Shown: positions 10,426 through 23,341, counted from the stretch's first letter. The stretch is 64,000 nucleotides of DNA from Conoideocrella luteorostrata (GCA_032433595.1 JASWJB010000189.1:1-64000); one strand, 5' to 3'. Made by a program: numbers and translations. The notes: a model not told the origin generated them from the letters alone.

Positions 10426-13009
10426 CTAAACTCCTCTATCCAGAATCACCCTCTGCAAACTATCCTCCAACCTTGGGAGCTCTGGACTAACGGACTGTGT
10501 ACTCTTCAAGGTCAACACGGCACCCCTCTGAGCCACATCGACTAGTCTCTCCACATCACCACCCTGCGACAACCCAGAAACCAAAACGCCCAAGAATGTA
10601 TCTCCAACGCCGTTGACCGAAACAACATTCTCAACCGTCTCCGCACGGGGGAACAATCTCATGTAAATGCCCCCAACAGTAGGATGGCCTGGGGGGGCCC
10701 TCGCGAGTATGTAGTCTTCTGCATCTCTGTCTCTCAGACGGGGGTCATTCCGTCCCAATATGGTTGAATAAAGAACACCATTCGGTCCAAGTTTTGTAAG
10801 TAATGTGGGTATATAAGGAAGCAGGTTGACGCATTGGACGGGAACGCCGGCATCTGTTAGCTCTGCAGAGGTAAGTCGTATGAAGCGATCTCTAGCACCT
10901 CTCATGCCAAATGCATCAATGACTTCAAACCACTCTTGGGATTCGAAATAGCCGTTTTCTTTGGCGACTTCGAACATGGCAGCTAACTCGTAGGTGTTTG
11001 GTGATGCCAAGTCGACGCTGGCGTGGGGGAATATGTCAAGCTTGGGGATGCCTCGCTGTGGCGTGAAGAGCGCCTTAGACTTCTCTACAGAAACGGGCTC
11101 GAAAGCGACTTTGGTGCCGTGATCTTTGCCAATTTTGACCCATTGCATGATTGCGCTGGCACCCCAGTTGCCATCGACAACGAGCCATTTAGGGGAAGTC
11201 GCTGCAACGGCCGATCTCCACTGGTCGGGGAATGAGTGCTGGGTGAAGATGTCCATGTCGGCCATGGCCATGACAAGGTTTCGACTTGCGTCGTTGACGG
11301 CAACGTATTGCGCCGTTCTGGCTTTGGGATAGGCTGTGCGATCCAACTTCTGGACATATGTGGTTTCCAAGCCAGATTTCTGTAGCGAGGATATAATGGT
11401 CGAGCCGGCACTGTATCTTTGGTCAGACTCCGGCAGATATTCGCACCAAACTTGTAGCTTCTTGTCACTTACATGTCGTCGCCAACCATGCTACATAGTT
11501 TGACTTTGATTTGACTGCTTGCCAGATGAGCAGCCAGGGCAACATTATGGCCGACACCGCCAATTGACTGGCTGATAGACGCAGGATTGGACGTATGAAG
11601 TTGGGGAGAACCATCTTCAGCCTTGGACTTGGTATAATCGCAACTAAGATCTACAGCCACGCCACCTGCTACAAGCACATGTGCCTTAGAATCAGCCGCA
11701 ACCGTCGGTTTTGAGACCGACCTGGGTGATGAATTGGATGTATCTCCACTATCTACGATTAGAACTAATGCCTCCCAACATAAACAAGCCACAAGTTCCA
11801 CTTACGAACTCGCTGGTCGAGGCTCAGACGCCAACAAGCGCGACAACTCGACAGCGATATTGGTAGCTCGCGTAATATTCGATTTGACAAGTTCTTTGTT
11901 CGCAGAAACAACCTTGTCTCCGCATAGCTCCCTGAGCCGCGTCAGAATGTAAGGCGTATTCTTGTTGCCCGTAAATCCTTGCTCATTAGCCTCCGTAACA
12001 GCTTTCTCGATTGCCATCCGCATCTCATCTGAAGGGACGGCAAGTTTTTCTGGGATGGGATTGGCAAACAGGAGACCAGATTCGATACCAAGGCGCTCCT
12101 GCGCCAAAATGATTGCCGCTGCCTCCTTTTCGGTGCTGACAACCGAGGGGCTCTTTATGCCACTGTCGCGAGCCCAGAAGGCAGGGAAGTCAATCTTGCC
12201 GGATCGGCCATCAGAGAAAGTTGACACATGACATCCTTGAGTTTCGAGGTATTCTAGAGTTCGAGGAATATCCAAGAATCCCTTGCAGCCACTGCTGACA
12301 ACGGCAACGCGGGTGCGTCCCAGCTCAGTAAGATCTGCAGAGACGTCCATGGAGCTTTCACCTCCTCTGTGAACACCACCAAGGCCACCAGTTCCAAAAA
12401 CTCGAATGCCTGCTAGTCTAGCAAGCAGCATTGTGCCCGAAATTGTTGTGCCGCCATTTATGGTGCGTCCAGCCATGCTCTGTGCAGGGGTAAGTAAAAG
12501 AAGATCAGGAACGCCAGTAAGGTCATTTTTTCCCTTACCATACCAACAAGATACGATATATCTCGACGAGACACCTTCGCGGCACTGCCAGCATCCACCA
12601 TGCGGACCATCTCCTGGCCAGTGACACCAACAGTCGGCACTCCATCAACAATGGCAATGATGGCAGGGATACCGCCGAGACTGCGAACAAGATCTTCATG
12701 CTCCAGTGGAAGGTCTTTCGATAAGGCGCCATGTGTGTAAATTGTTGACTCCAGAGCAACCAATGGCTTGTTCTTGGCGATAGCATCTGCTACCTCGTCT
12801 GATACGCGAAGCCAGTCTTTCAAGGACGGCGGGCCACTGGCCGTTGCAAGTCCGCGTTTGCGTCCAGATTTTGCCAGCTCATTGTGTCGCGAGAACGGAG
12901 CTGCCAATAAGGAAATTGATCTTGAGAGATGGGCTGAGCTCGTTTGGTTCAGTCCCTGGCAGCCAACTTTCGGCGTACACCGAGCAGCCCATATCAAGGT
13001 GTTTGCCAT
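10426..13009 (-). CDS. bifunctional pseudouridine-5'-phosphate glycosidase / pseudouridine kinase
   Basis: A PsuG-PsuK fusion for pseudouridine catabolism. The kinase half phosphorylates pseudouridine and the glycosidase half cleaves the C-C bond to uracil plus ribose 5-phosphate. Exons on the minus strand are 13009-12539, 12479-11806, 11748-11473 and 11410-10426 (801 aa), and all junctions keep frame. The N-terminal ~60 residues are Arg/Ser/Ala-rich with few acids and look like a mitochondrial presequence. The PsuG domain (about 65-385) has LVALESTIYTHG, VGVTG, RTINGGTTISGTM and GTGGLGGVHRG. After a Ser/Pro linker, the PfkB kinase (about 400-801) shows VLVAGGVAVDLS, SIGGVGHNVALAAH, MVGDDIAGSTI and the ATP/anion-hole motif VNGVGDTFLG with catalytic Asp. 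The fusion is known in fungi and other eukaryotes; mitochondrial location is my inference. Confidence 0.92.
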
Positions 13010-14554
13010 GACGCAGATATGCGGGCGAATTGCTTCTCCTGAGCGTAGATCAGTGAGCAGGCTGGTCGCCAGAGTTGTCGCCGAACACGGTGAATCGTCA
13101 ATGGCGGGATGCTCAAGGTGGAGGGACGAAGGGCATGGTCGACGACAGTTTCAGTCTGGCGTCAATTATTAACTAGCCCGGCCGGCGGCCCTCTTCCACG
13201 AAATTGACGACGTTCGGCAAGCGAATGGAGCTCCGTAATTCGGGTCGGAGGTGCCCGTTAGCACGGTATGCGGTGGCAATTTAGCGCGCTAAGTGGTGAA
13301 CCTGGGGCGGCTTCAGGGTGGCTTCATACACCGAGCTCCACTACAACGCTCTGTACTCCAGCTCCTCCTTCTGCACGAAACGAGAGGAGATGGTGGGTGG
13401 GCTTCGTTGTGCCCTTAGAACAATGAGTTACAGAGTCTAGATAGCCTTTAGCACATGAGCACGATCGACAACTCTTAAGCATCGACTCTATCAAGTACCA
13501 AGTATTAATGCATGGATAAAAATGGGATTCTTACAACAGAATGCAGGATCTTGTGCACTGTTATTGACGCATTCCCGGTATGCAGTTTTTCGGTTGATGC
13601 GCATCATTTTCTCATGCTAGAAGAAGCACGGAAGGGATTTATATTGATGCCTTGAAATTCACCGGCATAAAATATTAACCCTACTAGCCAAGACCAGTTT
13701 TAACTCACCATGGTATTCTACCCTTGACCATTGGTTTTGCAAGCTCAAAGCTTGGCGTATGCCGTCTCTTCTTATTAAGCTTCATGCACGTCGCAGTAGA
13801 AGAGAACAAGCATTATGTAGTACGGTATGGAGTATACCATACGAAGTATGCATAGTTGGATGCTTATGCTTGGAACCATCACAGCGCTGATGACCGCTAG
13901 GTAGAATGTTAAACACCAAGAAGCTCAGAGTAAAAAGAGGCGCTACTCAGTGCACCACCCTACCTACCCCGTGTCTTACTACTCCGCACGCGACAGCAAA
14001 TTCACGTGCAACCTCCCAGCACAACGAATGGAATTCGAGATGGAAGCTACCCCAAGCAATTAAAAAGGCATTAAGCAATCTCGTTGGACCGAAACCCGCT
14101 GGCTAGTTAACTAACTGCGCCGTACGGAGAGTTACTAGCTAGCCATCCAAGCTCGGCCCCTTCCCACCCCGGCTCCTTCCCCGCACGATCTCAGGCCAAA
14201 AGTGGCAAGAACCTCGGCTCTAGCATCTGCAACACAGGAGCTCACTCACTCACCGAACTTTACTAGCTGGTTCCTATATTAAGGCCCTCCATTTAAATAC
14301 TTTGCCTACCTTGGTAGAGCTGGGAGCTGAGTCGCGTTCAAGCAGCCAAACCCGGCTGTTAAATTTTGTCTCGTGCTCTTTGGGGTCATCGGTTGCCCGT
14401 TCTCAGATACCCAGGTTCTCATTTGACGGTACACGGCAAACAACGACTATTTCGCGATCGTCTCTTCCTGGCCTAAGCCGCCGCGACAGAGCTCAACCGC
14501 CATACTATCATATACTTCAAGCTCCGCGCTAATTCGTCGCCCTCATCCGCTGCT
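13010..14554. other. divergent intergenic region
   Basis: 1.5 kb between divergently transcribed genes. It contains motif variants: TACGGTATGGAGTATACCAT near 13820-13840, CTCCGCAC near 13982, and CGTACGGAGAG at 14121. Short ORFs near 13906 and 14302 look like chance or leader sequence. No gene seen. Confidence 0.5.
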
Positions 14555-15764
14555 ATGCCTATGCATCAGGGCTTCATTCCCCGCGAGGGCTTCAGCTTCG
14601 ACGTCTTACTCAAGGTCCTTCGCAGAACCGCGTTCAACCCTTCACTGCTTCTGCCACTTGTGCTGCTGGCCCGATACTCCAAGAAGGGGCAGGACTGGAG
14701 CATCTTGCACCCCAAAGCGGCGCGACGCCTGCGAATGTTATTTTACTTTTCTGTGCTGAGACGTCTAAGTGCATGGTACTCTGATAAGCTGCGCAACAAC
14801 TGGGTCAGCGACAATTATGTGTGGTCCAGGGAGATCGTCCTTGTCACCGGTGGTGCAGCTGGCATTGGAGCTACCATGGTGCGATGCTTCGCCGAGAAGG
14901 GCATCACAGTTGTGGTCCTGGATGTTCAGCCCATGACTATCAAGACCTGTACGTGTTTTAGGGTGCCTCCTTGCTTTCTGGGCCTCCTGTGCTATAGCAA
15001 TACAGATACTGACTTGCAAAACAGCATCCAGGGTACACTACTATCAATGCGATCTCAGGTCGCCCGAATCGGTCGCCGCCGTAGCAGATCGAGTTCGAGC
15101 TGAAGTCGGCCATCCGACTGTTCTTATACACAATGCCGGTGTCGCTAGAGGAAAGACGATTATGGAGGCTGAGCCTGCTGATGTGCGGTTCACCTTTGAT
15201 GTCAACTCCCTGGCCCACTACTGGATCACCAAGGCATTCTTGCCCAACATGATTGCTCGAAATCACGGCATGATTGTCACTGTATCATCGATCGCTGCGT
15301 GGATCGCTCTTCCCGGCATGGTCGACTATAGTGCCTCCAAAGCTGCAGCCCTGGCTTTCCACGAAGGTCTTTCTGCAGAACTCAAGTTTCGTTACAATGC
15401 ACCCAGAATACGAACTGTCAGTGTTCACCCTGGTCACACTCAAACCGCATTGTTTAAGGGCTTTAATCAGGGTAGCCCGTTCTTCATGCCATCACTGCAT
15501 CCCGACACTATGGGAGAAGCTGTGGTTAAGCAGGTTCTCACGGGACGCAGCGGGACCATCGTGCTTCCCGAAACCGGGTCTCTACTTTCATGGCTCCGAG
15601 CTCTGCCAGATTGGCATGGTATCCGTGCGAGATCCGAGGGCCGCGGTGCCATGAAGAACTGGTCTGGTAGGCAAGTGCTGCAGGATGTCGGCGCGCTGTA
15701 CCAGGGCGACGATGCCCAACACTCTGAACCAAGCGAAAGCACTGTCTTGGTGTCGGAAGGGTAA
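14555..15764 (+). CDS. short-chain dehydrogenase/reductase, membrane-associated (RDH/17beta-HSD-like)
   Basis: A 377-aa classical SDR, exons 14555-14948 and 15025-15764 (76-nt intron). The N-terminal ~90 residues include a hydrophobic stretch (about 29-39, PSLLLPLVLLA) and a basic segment, suggesting a membrane or lipid-droplet anchor. The Rossmann core begins at about 93: cofactor motif TGGAAGIG (98-105), an Asp after the second strand (VVVLD, favouring NAD(H)), NAG (168-170), catalytic Ser about 219, and YxxxK as Tyr233 and Lys237 (VDYSASK). This layout matches the retinol/17beta-hydroxysteroid dehydrogenase-like DHRS group, which acts on hydrophobic alcohols and ketones, but the substrate cannot be assigned. 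An upstream region with several short ORFs is probably 5' leader. Confidence 0.88.
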
Positions 15765-18700
15765 TTGAATTGACCTTGATCTAAAGACTACATGAATTCT
15801 TCATGATTGGTGATGTGTGGATACAAATTACCTTGTTACTAGGTCGAAATGTGTAGCACCTATCTGGGGTGCGGGACAGCCATATTAACCTGTATGTGCA
15901 GGAGAGCATCAGGGATTTTCATATACTTGTGAGCTTCTATTGGCATGTATTGTATTAGTTCTTAATAGCGGAGTAATCCAAAGATTAGCATCTTGCATCA
16001 TTATATGGACATAGGCAGCAGGGTATCCCTGTTCATAAGCCCATACATGTCTCAATGCGGAGCGGCTCGGTCGACCACTCGTACGACTAGAGAATCTGAC
16101 AATGATTGGCAGAATGTGATGATTAAGGTCAAGCCAATCGCACGCACACCCCCCATTCTTGCCATCCTTGTAGACGATTAAATCCGAGAGTTTACTTACT
16201 TGGTGGCCTGATGGATCTGCGGGCGCTTGGCCGGATGCGAGCTTCTCGGACACTGCTATCCTGCTCGTGTCCGACACGATTCGTGGGCTTGTAGTTGTGA
16301 CTGCGATCACTCCATACGCGGAGGAGCACCTGGGAGCACCGGCAAAATGTTGGACAAAACACTTGAAGGGATGACGCGGCTTCTGGATCACAGCTGGAGA
16401 TCAGACTATGGTTAGTAACCCGACTGATACGACTAACAAAGGTAATTATAGTAGTTTGTTGCCATCCGATTCCTTCTTTTCTTTTCACGGGGCTCATCAT
16501 CAGCTAATATTGTTCGGATTACGAAACAACTGCCTTGCGGATCATCTTGAAATGGTCCCGATAGATTCTGCACTTGAGCTAACAAGTGCGGCGGATTGGA
16601 TGTGCTCCGAATCTGAAGCAAGAATAGGGTCGCATGACAGTGCAATAATGCTCTCGGCGTTTTATCGATGCCAGGATAATGGTCTTGTAGGAAGCTTAAA
16701 TCTCGGATAGATTCCATACGAAAAGGCGTGGAGAGAGAACCTGCCCTTTTCCATCAGTGGTTGGTTGGTTGGTATCTGGGGAGAGTCGGGGTCAGTTGAA
16801 AAGTGACCGGGGGTGGTTGTAGTCTTGGCGGCATGGCATAATAGTCGCAGATAAGGACGTACCTGTGCTTCTTCAAGTTTATAGTACGGACTAGAGCACA
16901 GCACTTGAATGTACAACACGGGCAAGTCTGATTTCGTGATACTGCTGTATGTTGATGCGAATGGGTATTTGCGGCCAGAACGTAGGGAGCACGGTCACTC
17001 AAAAGAGCTTACTTACTTGCATGTCCGTAGAACTGATGATTGGAATAGGCTATGAGCGGAGAAGAAGATTTTGAGATTTTGAGGGCCAGGCACCAAATTT
17101 CAAGTCATCCGCAACTAATGGGGAAGGAAAAATGATGTGTTGTGCGTGTAAGAGTCCCGGACTTGGGTACAGTGTTGCGTATTGTGCAATGAATGTGTGA
17201 TAAAGTGGCACCACCTGCTCCAATACCATGGCGAGACGGTACGATCTTATATGGGACCAGCCAATTAAAAGCCACCGGGGGGCACACATCAGGCCCATGG
17301 CCCATGGAGGAAAATACGATGCAGGTCGCTGGCAAGGTAGACTGAATCTACACACTGAGGCGCATTGCGTGATATGATTGTCATGATGATGGATGGTTCA
17401 CACACAGGCCACCTTATCGTTTTGATCTTTTTATTTGGACCTGCCTGCAACTAATGTTTGCCGGTCTGCTTCTATCTTGTTTCCGCCATAAGACTCAGAT
17501 GGATTTTTAAGTATGTGACCATAGCATTAGCCTACAACACGAATAAATTCATAGCGCCATGTTGTATCATCTGGTTCTCGACATGAGAAGATTCGGTTGG
17601 AGTTTGATTTCGGCTACAAAGCAACAGACATATATTATTATCCGTTTTGCCACTTTTATCGAAAGATTTGTAGTACAAGCAATTAGCAGTACAGACAACT
17701 CGAGTAGCATTACTAAGAACCCCCCACCAAGGAACTCATGGCTTACTCTGCCAGCACTTCAGGCGGAACCAGTATTTTCAGTTTCCCCTACCAGTGATGT
17801 TGAAATTGCTGATGACAGTGCATTTCTATAGGCGGTGGCCAATTTAGCCTATATCGAATGCTGTGGAGCTGAAGACTCCCAGAAGCGAGCGGAAGTTTTC
17901 CAAGGCCAGATCCATACCTTCGATGGAACAACCCAGCAAGACCGTTTCTACATTCGTCAACTTAATTTTAGGTGGTTACGCTTCAAAAAGCCCGAAGAAC
18001 CCGAGAGGCGCTTTGATACGGTCTCCAGGGAAGGATATTGGAACAGGATTAGGTCCGAAGACGCTGTTTAGTATGATGCAGGCCCACACGACGAATGGAC
18101 GAGTTTAGAATGTGGCGATGGGCCGCATGGCCGGGATCGAGTTCTGGCAGTAAACACAAAATTCCCCATCTTCGAGGGACTTCTACATACTTATGAACTT
18201 TAAAGCCGGGGTTTTGAGTAAACACCTGGAAACGGCGCGGGTCTCCGGACATTTGTGTTAGAGTAGGGCTGCCCTCAGAGGGTGGCAATTTGACAGTATG
18301 TTGCAAGTCTCGGTGCATATCCATCTAGAATAAGGATCTCTCCGCTTGGCCCCAGGTTCTATTGTTGGTAGTATTAACACTCCCTCAAAACGCAGCTCCT
18401 GAACAGCTGAAAGGTTGGCTAGATGTAATAGTAGGGGCTGCGAGATTTGTCAGATACTGCAGAGTCGGGCACTCATTAGCGAAGGCGGTCTGGAAATGTC
18501 ATCGTTCGCAAGGTCGAAGACAATGTTGATGTGCTTCAGCGCTGCATCAATGAGGCGGAAGCACATTGGAGAGGTGACCTCATCTGTACCATGGCAAACC
18601 GACCCGGGGGGGGTGGTGGTGATAGGCGTTGCAGGACGAAATGCATCCAGCCGTTTTCATCCATTCCGCGGAGTAGCTCGACGCTGAGCTCTGGGGATAA

Positions 18701-20404
18701 TTCACTGTGGCTCCGTAAAACACAACTATTGCACTGCATCGTATTGTACAATATGCTGATGGGAAGATAAGATTTCTGGAGCGTGAGGTTCAATTGGCCA
18801 GTTTTTGGCTTCGTTGGACGTTCTTGGGACTTGAGATGTCGGTACAGACCGGAAATAGCCAGCGCGGTACACTAAGCTCCAGGGATTAAGCAGTACGCAC
18901 CAGCATCGCGACCTGTCGGCCGTCCACCACGTTGCAGATTGGGGAGAACAGGGATTCGACCCGTCAACCCCCTCTCATTATCTCATTATCGCTGGCGGGA
19001 ATATTGCCAAGTGCAATCGAGACATGGATGCCGTTTGGTCAGGTGTGGTCCAGTGTGGTCTGCATATATGCCCACCTCTGGTGTTGGCTCTCCTCGGGCG
19101 GGACATGCTGGGACGCGCTGGGACAAGATTGGAAAACCCCATTATTCAAGTAGTTAACTACTCCGTTCGTTTGATTCTGATGTCAACTGCGCAAAAGTCA
19201 CGCCGCGCCAGGAGACAAGGGCTGGCCAGGGCTCGGCCGGGCTAGACACGCTTGAGTCTAATCTATGATGCACTAGCGGCGGGAGCCCCACCGACTTCGT
19301 CCGTCAGATCAGCCCATTTTTGCTTCACAACTTCGTCAACACCAGTCAGCACGCCTTCAGGTCATGCCACTTTTTGATGCAGAGCCTGTGCTGGCTCAAT
19401 TGCACATGTCCGCAGCCTCCGACTTTTCCAGCCTCAGGGCTCATTGCTTTGCTGCTCGTCGCATTCGCTTTCTCTACAAAGTGCAGAGTACCTACGGAGT
19501 ATTGTGCCAGATGGAGACTGGTCTGACGAGTAGACTTTTGCCTCTTCTTCTCTGGCCGGGGCGTGCGCTGGCTTGGATTGGGAGTGCCTTTCCAGACCAG
19601 ACCAATTGGCTTGCCAATCCTACCAATATTATTACAATATCCGTCGCAAAGTAAAAATGGCACGCCGAAGTGCCGCTGCAGTCCAACCAATTCCATCTAC
19701 GGAGTAACTGGTCCATCAGTCCATCAGTCCATCCAATCCATACAGTTCATCTGCCGTCGTGCCTAGACCATGCTCAAATGCGAGAGCCCTCGTTGCCAAA
19801 ATTGTACACGTTTATTTATTCTTTTGTCGCCTTGAGCCCAATGCATCGTGGTTTCCCTTCCTATTCTGCCATCTCCCAAAATAGGTGCACAGCGTGATTC
19901 ATCCATTCATAGCTCAGATCCTCTCTCGCCAGCCCTTCGGAACATCCTGTTTGTAGCCAGTCGGCTCACATATTTCATACAAACGCCGTTCCTGGCCCAC
20001 CTCGTTCATCTCTCAAACCCTGTGGGTTTCGGGGTCTCAATCGTTTAGAGCCCCCTATTTACCATTCGACACCTCGTGGGTGACTGAGGACCTGAAAACG
20101 AGGTCCCGCCAAATTCGTTCTGTCTCACAGGCATTAGCATAGCCTTGATTGCTTCTGGCTCACAACGACCGAGGCAGTTTTCGCAGAGTCTGAGGTCTTT
20201 TTTTTTTCTCCTTTTTTTCCTTTTGGGGTTTGCGATATATCGTGTCTACCAGCTTTCCGGTATCTTTAATACTCTACCGGCTAGCTGTCAAATACTTGGC
20301 CTCAGCAGCCACTTCTTCATCTGATATATCATAAACGTCGAGTTTACCAGGCTACTCAACAATATATACTTGGGTCACTGGAGCAACAGAGTATATTCTA
20401 GGAC
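15765..20404. other. 4.6 kb gene-poor region
   Basis: No ORF here is convincing. Good splice-donor-like sites on the minus strand (AAGTAAGTAA at about 16199-16208 and again near 17010) and a broken coding-like stretch at about 18260-18566 suggest a decayed gene. GGTT repeats occur near 16760, TCCATCAG-type tandem copies near 19712-19740, and the recurrent motif at 19492-19502 and 19698-19706. A T-rich run (20196-20222) precedes the monooxygenase, whose promoter and leader must lie at the right end. Confidence 0.5.
18265..18566 (-). pseudogene. possible decayed coding fragment (LRR/F-box-like texture)
   Basis: On the minus strand one frame stays open for about 100 codons from an ATG at 18566, apart from a single TGA at 18450-18452. 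It reads RLIDAALKHINIVFDLAND early and HLANLSAVQELRFEGVLIL later, with a hydrophobic spacing like a leucine-rich-repeat strand. A second frame then opens further along. No family can be named; chance cannot be excluded. Confidence 0.25.
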
Positions 20405-22810
20405 ATGGCCCCAGGCATTTTGTCGAGCCCGCAGCCGGTGGCGGATAGTACGCCCACCGCAGCGATGGAATTCGATAATACGGTGGAAAGCAAGATGGAA
20501 ACCGTGGATGAGGATGTGGAGGATGCCACCATTGCAGATCTCTCTCAACTGCGCAGTTTTCCTGAGCCGCCATCTGAATGCCAAGTATGCGTCATTGGTG
20601 CGGGTCCTGCAGGCTTGATGATGGCCGCGACCCTCACAAGATACGGAATCAACGTCGAAGTGATAGACGATAGGGCTGACCAAACACCGGTTGGAAGGTA
20701 AGAACTCGCAAAATGAAGAAAATCCATTAATCCCCCGCTTCAAAAGTTCAAAAGGCGACAAAATGACTTGAGAGCGGAGAGAGACTCACAATCTGCCACA
20801 TACAGAGCCGACGGCTTGCAGCCCAAGACAATTGAGACGTTCAGACAGCTGCGACTGGCTGATACTCTACTCCAACGAGGGGTTCGAGTCTACGACATAT
20901 CTTTCTGGCGCAGCACCCAGGATGAGCCTCTCCATAGACTGGGCCGAGAGATTCATTACCCCCCCGTCATAGATGTTCTGGATCCATACATCTTACTAGT
21001 TCACCAAGGTATTGTAGAAAGCCTATTCATTGATGACATGGCGAAAAGAGGGAAAACTGTACGCAGAAACACATCCTTCGAATCATATGACCTTATCACC
21101 AAGACTGGCCAATTGCAAATCAACTGCCGCACGAATGTAACTCAGGACAAGAAGACTTATATTACGCAGTACTTGGTTGGGAGTAAGTGAGCAATTTTTA
21201 TTTTGTTTTATTTTATTTTATTTTTTGCGAGGCTTCTTATGATCTACTGTTCCCCTTGGACTGCGTGGCAGAATTTAACACCAAGAAAACATAGGCGACG
21301 GTGCACACTCCAAAGTTCGCAAGAGCATTCCCGATGTAGCTGCAATTGGCATGTCCCAAGCCTCAGTTTGGGGCGTTCTAGATGGAGAACTCATCACAGA
21401 TTTCCCTGATATCTGGTCGAAAACTCTAGTATACTCGGAGGAACACGGTTCTATTCTTATCATCCCACGTGAAAGAAACATGACCCGGTTCTACATCGAG
21501 CTGAAGACCTGGGTTGCAGAGGACCGGCGCCACCTTGGACAATCATTTGTCATGGAGCAAGCCCGGAAAATCATGGCCCCCTTCTCCGTAGATTGGAAAT
21601 ACATCGAGTGGTTTGGACGATACCAAGTCGGCCAGCGGGTAGCCAGTCGATTCTCAGACGCCCACACCAAGGTGTTCTTGGCCGGCGACGCCAGTCACAC
21701 TCATTCCCCTAAAGCCGCACAGGGTATGAACACGTCCATGCACGACTCTTGGAATCTCTCATGGAAGCTGAACCTGGATCTTCGTGGACTCGCCAAACCT
21801 GTCCTCCTAGAAAGCTATGAGGAAGAGAGACGTAAGATCGCCCTAGATCTGGTCAACTTTGATTACGAGCACGCCAATCAGATTGCGGGAGGTGATGCCG
21901 TCGCGCTGGCCAAGAACTTCAAAGCCAACGTCCGATTCATCTCAGGAATCGGCGCCGAATACTCCCACAGCCCCATCAACCGCGCCGAGCCCACCAAGTT
22001 TGCCATCCCCACGGGCGGTGCCCGTCCCGGCTGTCTGCTTCCCCCCGCAAGAGTTACCCGATATGTCGACTCCAACCCGGTAGACATCCAGCTCGACATT
22101 CCTATGCTGGGCCAGTTCCGTATATTCCTCCTCATGTGGGATGTTCAACAAGCATCACCCTTCTTGACCACGTTTTGCAGAGCCATCGCCTCCTCTTCCT
22201 GCTTTATCAGCAAACTCTCAGCTGCGGCGAACAAATCCTACGCTGAGAAGCCAAGAAAGGGCTCCGCCGAGGACGTGTACATCCGCCCAGAGCGATACAC
22301 AGCCGTCAGCCACTTATTTACGTTTGCCCTCATCAGTATGTTTTCCATCACTCTCATCTCCTCATCTCTGATTCTGTGTTTTGTCTCTCTCTCCTTTTCT
22401 TTTTCTCTCCCTCTCCCTCTTTCTCTCTCTCTCGCTATATATATATATATATTCATACATAAACAGACCAAAAAAAAAAAAAACCGTTCGCTGACACACA
22501 ACCCAACGCAGCCACCATGCCCAAGGCGGAAATGGAAATCTCCGATCTCCCAGCCATGTTGCAAGATAGCCGCTGGACCCTGTACCTCGATAACATCCCC
22601 GAGCAGGACACCAGAGGGGCTCTCTGCACAGACAAGTGGCTGGGCACACTTGAGCCCGGAGACATTGCCATTGTCAATGTCCGACCTGACGGGTACGTGG
22701 GGTCCCTTGGACGATGGGACTCCAGCAACGACGACTCTGGGGAGAAGGCTGCCGCGTGGCTGGACGAATACTACAGCGGGTTTTTGCAGCTCCCTCCCAA
22801 GTCGGAATAG
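20405..22810 (+). CDS. FAD-dependent aromatic monooxygenase (phenol 2-monooxygenase-like)
   Basis: A class A flavoprotein monooxygenase of the phenol hydroxylase type, which hydroxylates an aromatic ring ortho to a phenolic OH using NADPH and O2. Exons are 20405-20697, 20806-21182, 21295-22335 and 22512-22810 (669 aa); all junctions keep frame ([34 protein letters not shown]). An acidic N-terminal extension of about 55 residues precedes the FAD dinucleotide fold [12 protein letters not shown] (63-74). Other motifs are [12 protein letters not shown] (DG motif, ~224) and [20 protein letters not shown] (FAD-ribityl GD motif, ~351). The C-terminal thioredoxin-like phenol-hydroxylase domain ends [19 protein letters not shown]. 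Introns 2 and 3 carry T-rich and CT/AT microsatellite tracts. No neighbouring ring-cleavage genes are present, so the natural substrate is unknown. Confidence 0.9.
22383..22483. repeat. CT-rich, (TA)n and poly-A tracts in a monooxygenase intron
   Basis: Within intron 3 there is a CT-rich stretch (about 22383-22434), a (TA)n run (about 22436-22451) and an A13 run (22471-22483). The pyrimidine stretch is far from the acceptor, so it is a microsatellite rather than the splice tract. Confidence 0.8.
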
Positions 22811-23341
22811 TGGCAAGGGGGCCAACTCTAATTTTTATTTCATTCCTAGCCAGTGTGCGGGGAAGGGGGGAATACCAGGTCTTTTTTTTTTTTTTGTGTG
22901 TGTCTTTTTGGTTATAAGTCGGCATGTGATATGCATCGCTTCTCCATGGAATTTCATGTACAAAACAACATGGTGTCCCAAGTGGACACTTCTCATCAGC
23001 AAGGTTTGTGTTTGGGACATCATCGCGAGGCGTTTACTCATTAGGTAATATGACCTTACAATTTCATCATTTTTCTTTCCTTCCTACCTACCCATTGGTG
23101 CGCTATTCTAGATCCTGTCTAGTAGTGCGATGCCAGTGCGTTTGCTCATCAATCTATGTAATTATGTGTCATGACGAATACCTAGGATGTTGTTGTACAG
23201 CTCATGTCGTTCATAATCCGCTACGTATACTGATCATATCTTAGGGGGACAAAATAACACTCTGTGTTATAAAGCCTCCATGTCATCATTTCATCTTCAT
23301 TCAGTTAGTTGTATTCCATGTTCCGCAATCCACTCAACCTG
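22811..23341. other. convergent intergenic region
   Basis: 530 bp between the 3' ends of the monooxygenase and the F-box gene. It has a T13 run at about 22881-22893 followed by a short TG run. No gene seen. Confidence 0.5.

Noticed and set aside
18935..18975. tRNA-like 3' half (GGGATTCGACCC) near 18.95 kb
   Set aside because: The T-loop lacks one base and no matching acceptor stem or D-arm is found; at best a relic.
15765..20404. Search for a biosynthetic cluster or transposon in the gene desert
   Set aside because: No transposase, reverse transcriptase, terminal repeats or synthase motifs could be read in any frame.
22238..22825. 195-codon minus-strand frame over the end of the monooxygenase
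   Set aside because: It crosses a monooxygenase intron microsatellite and is antisense to a clear domain; not a gene.
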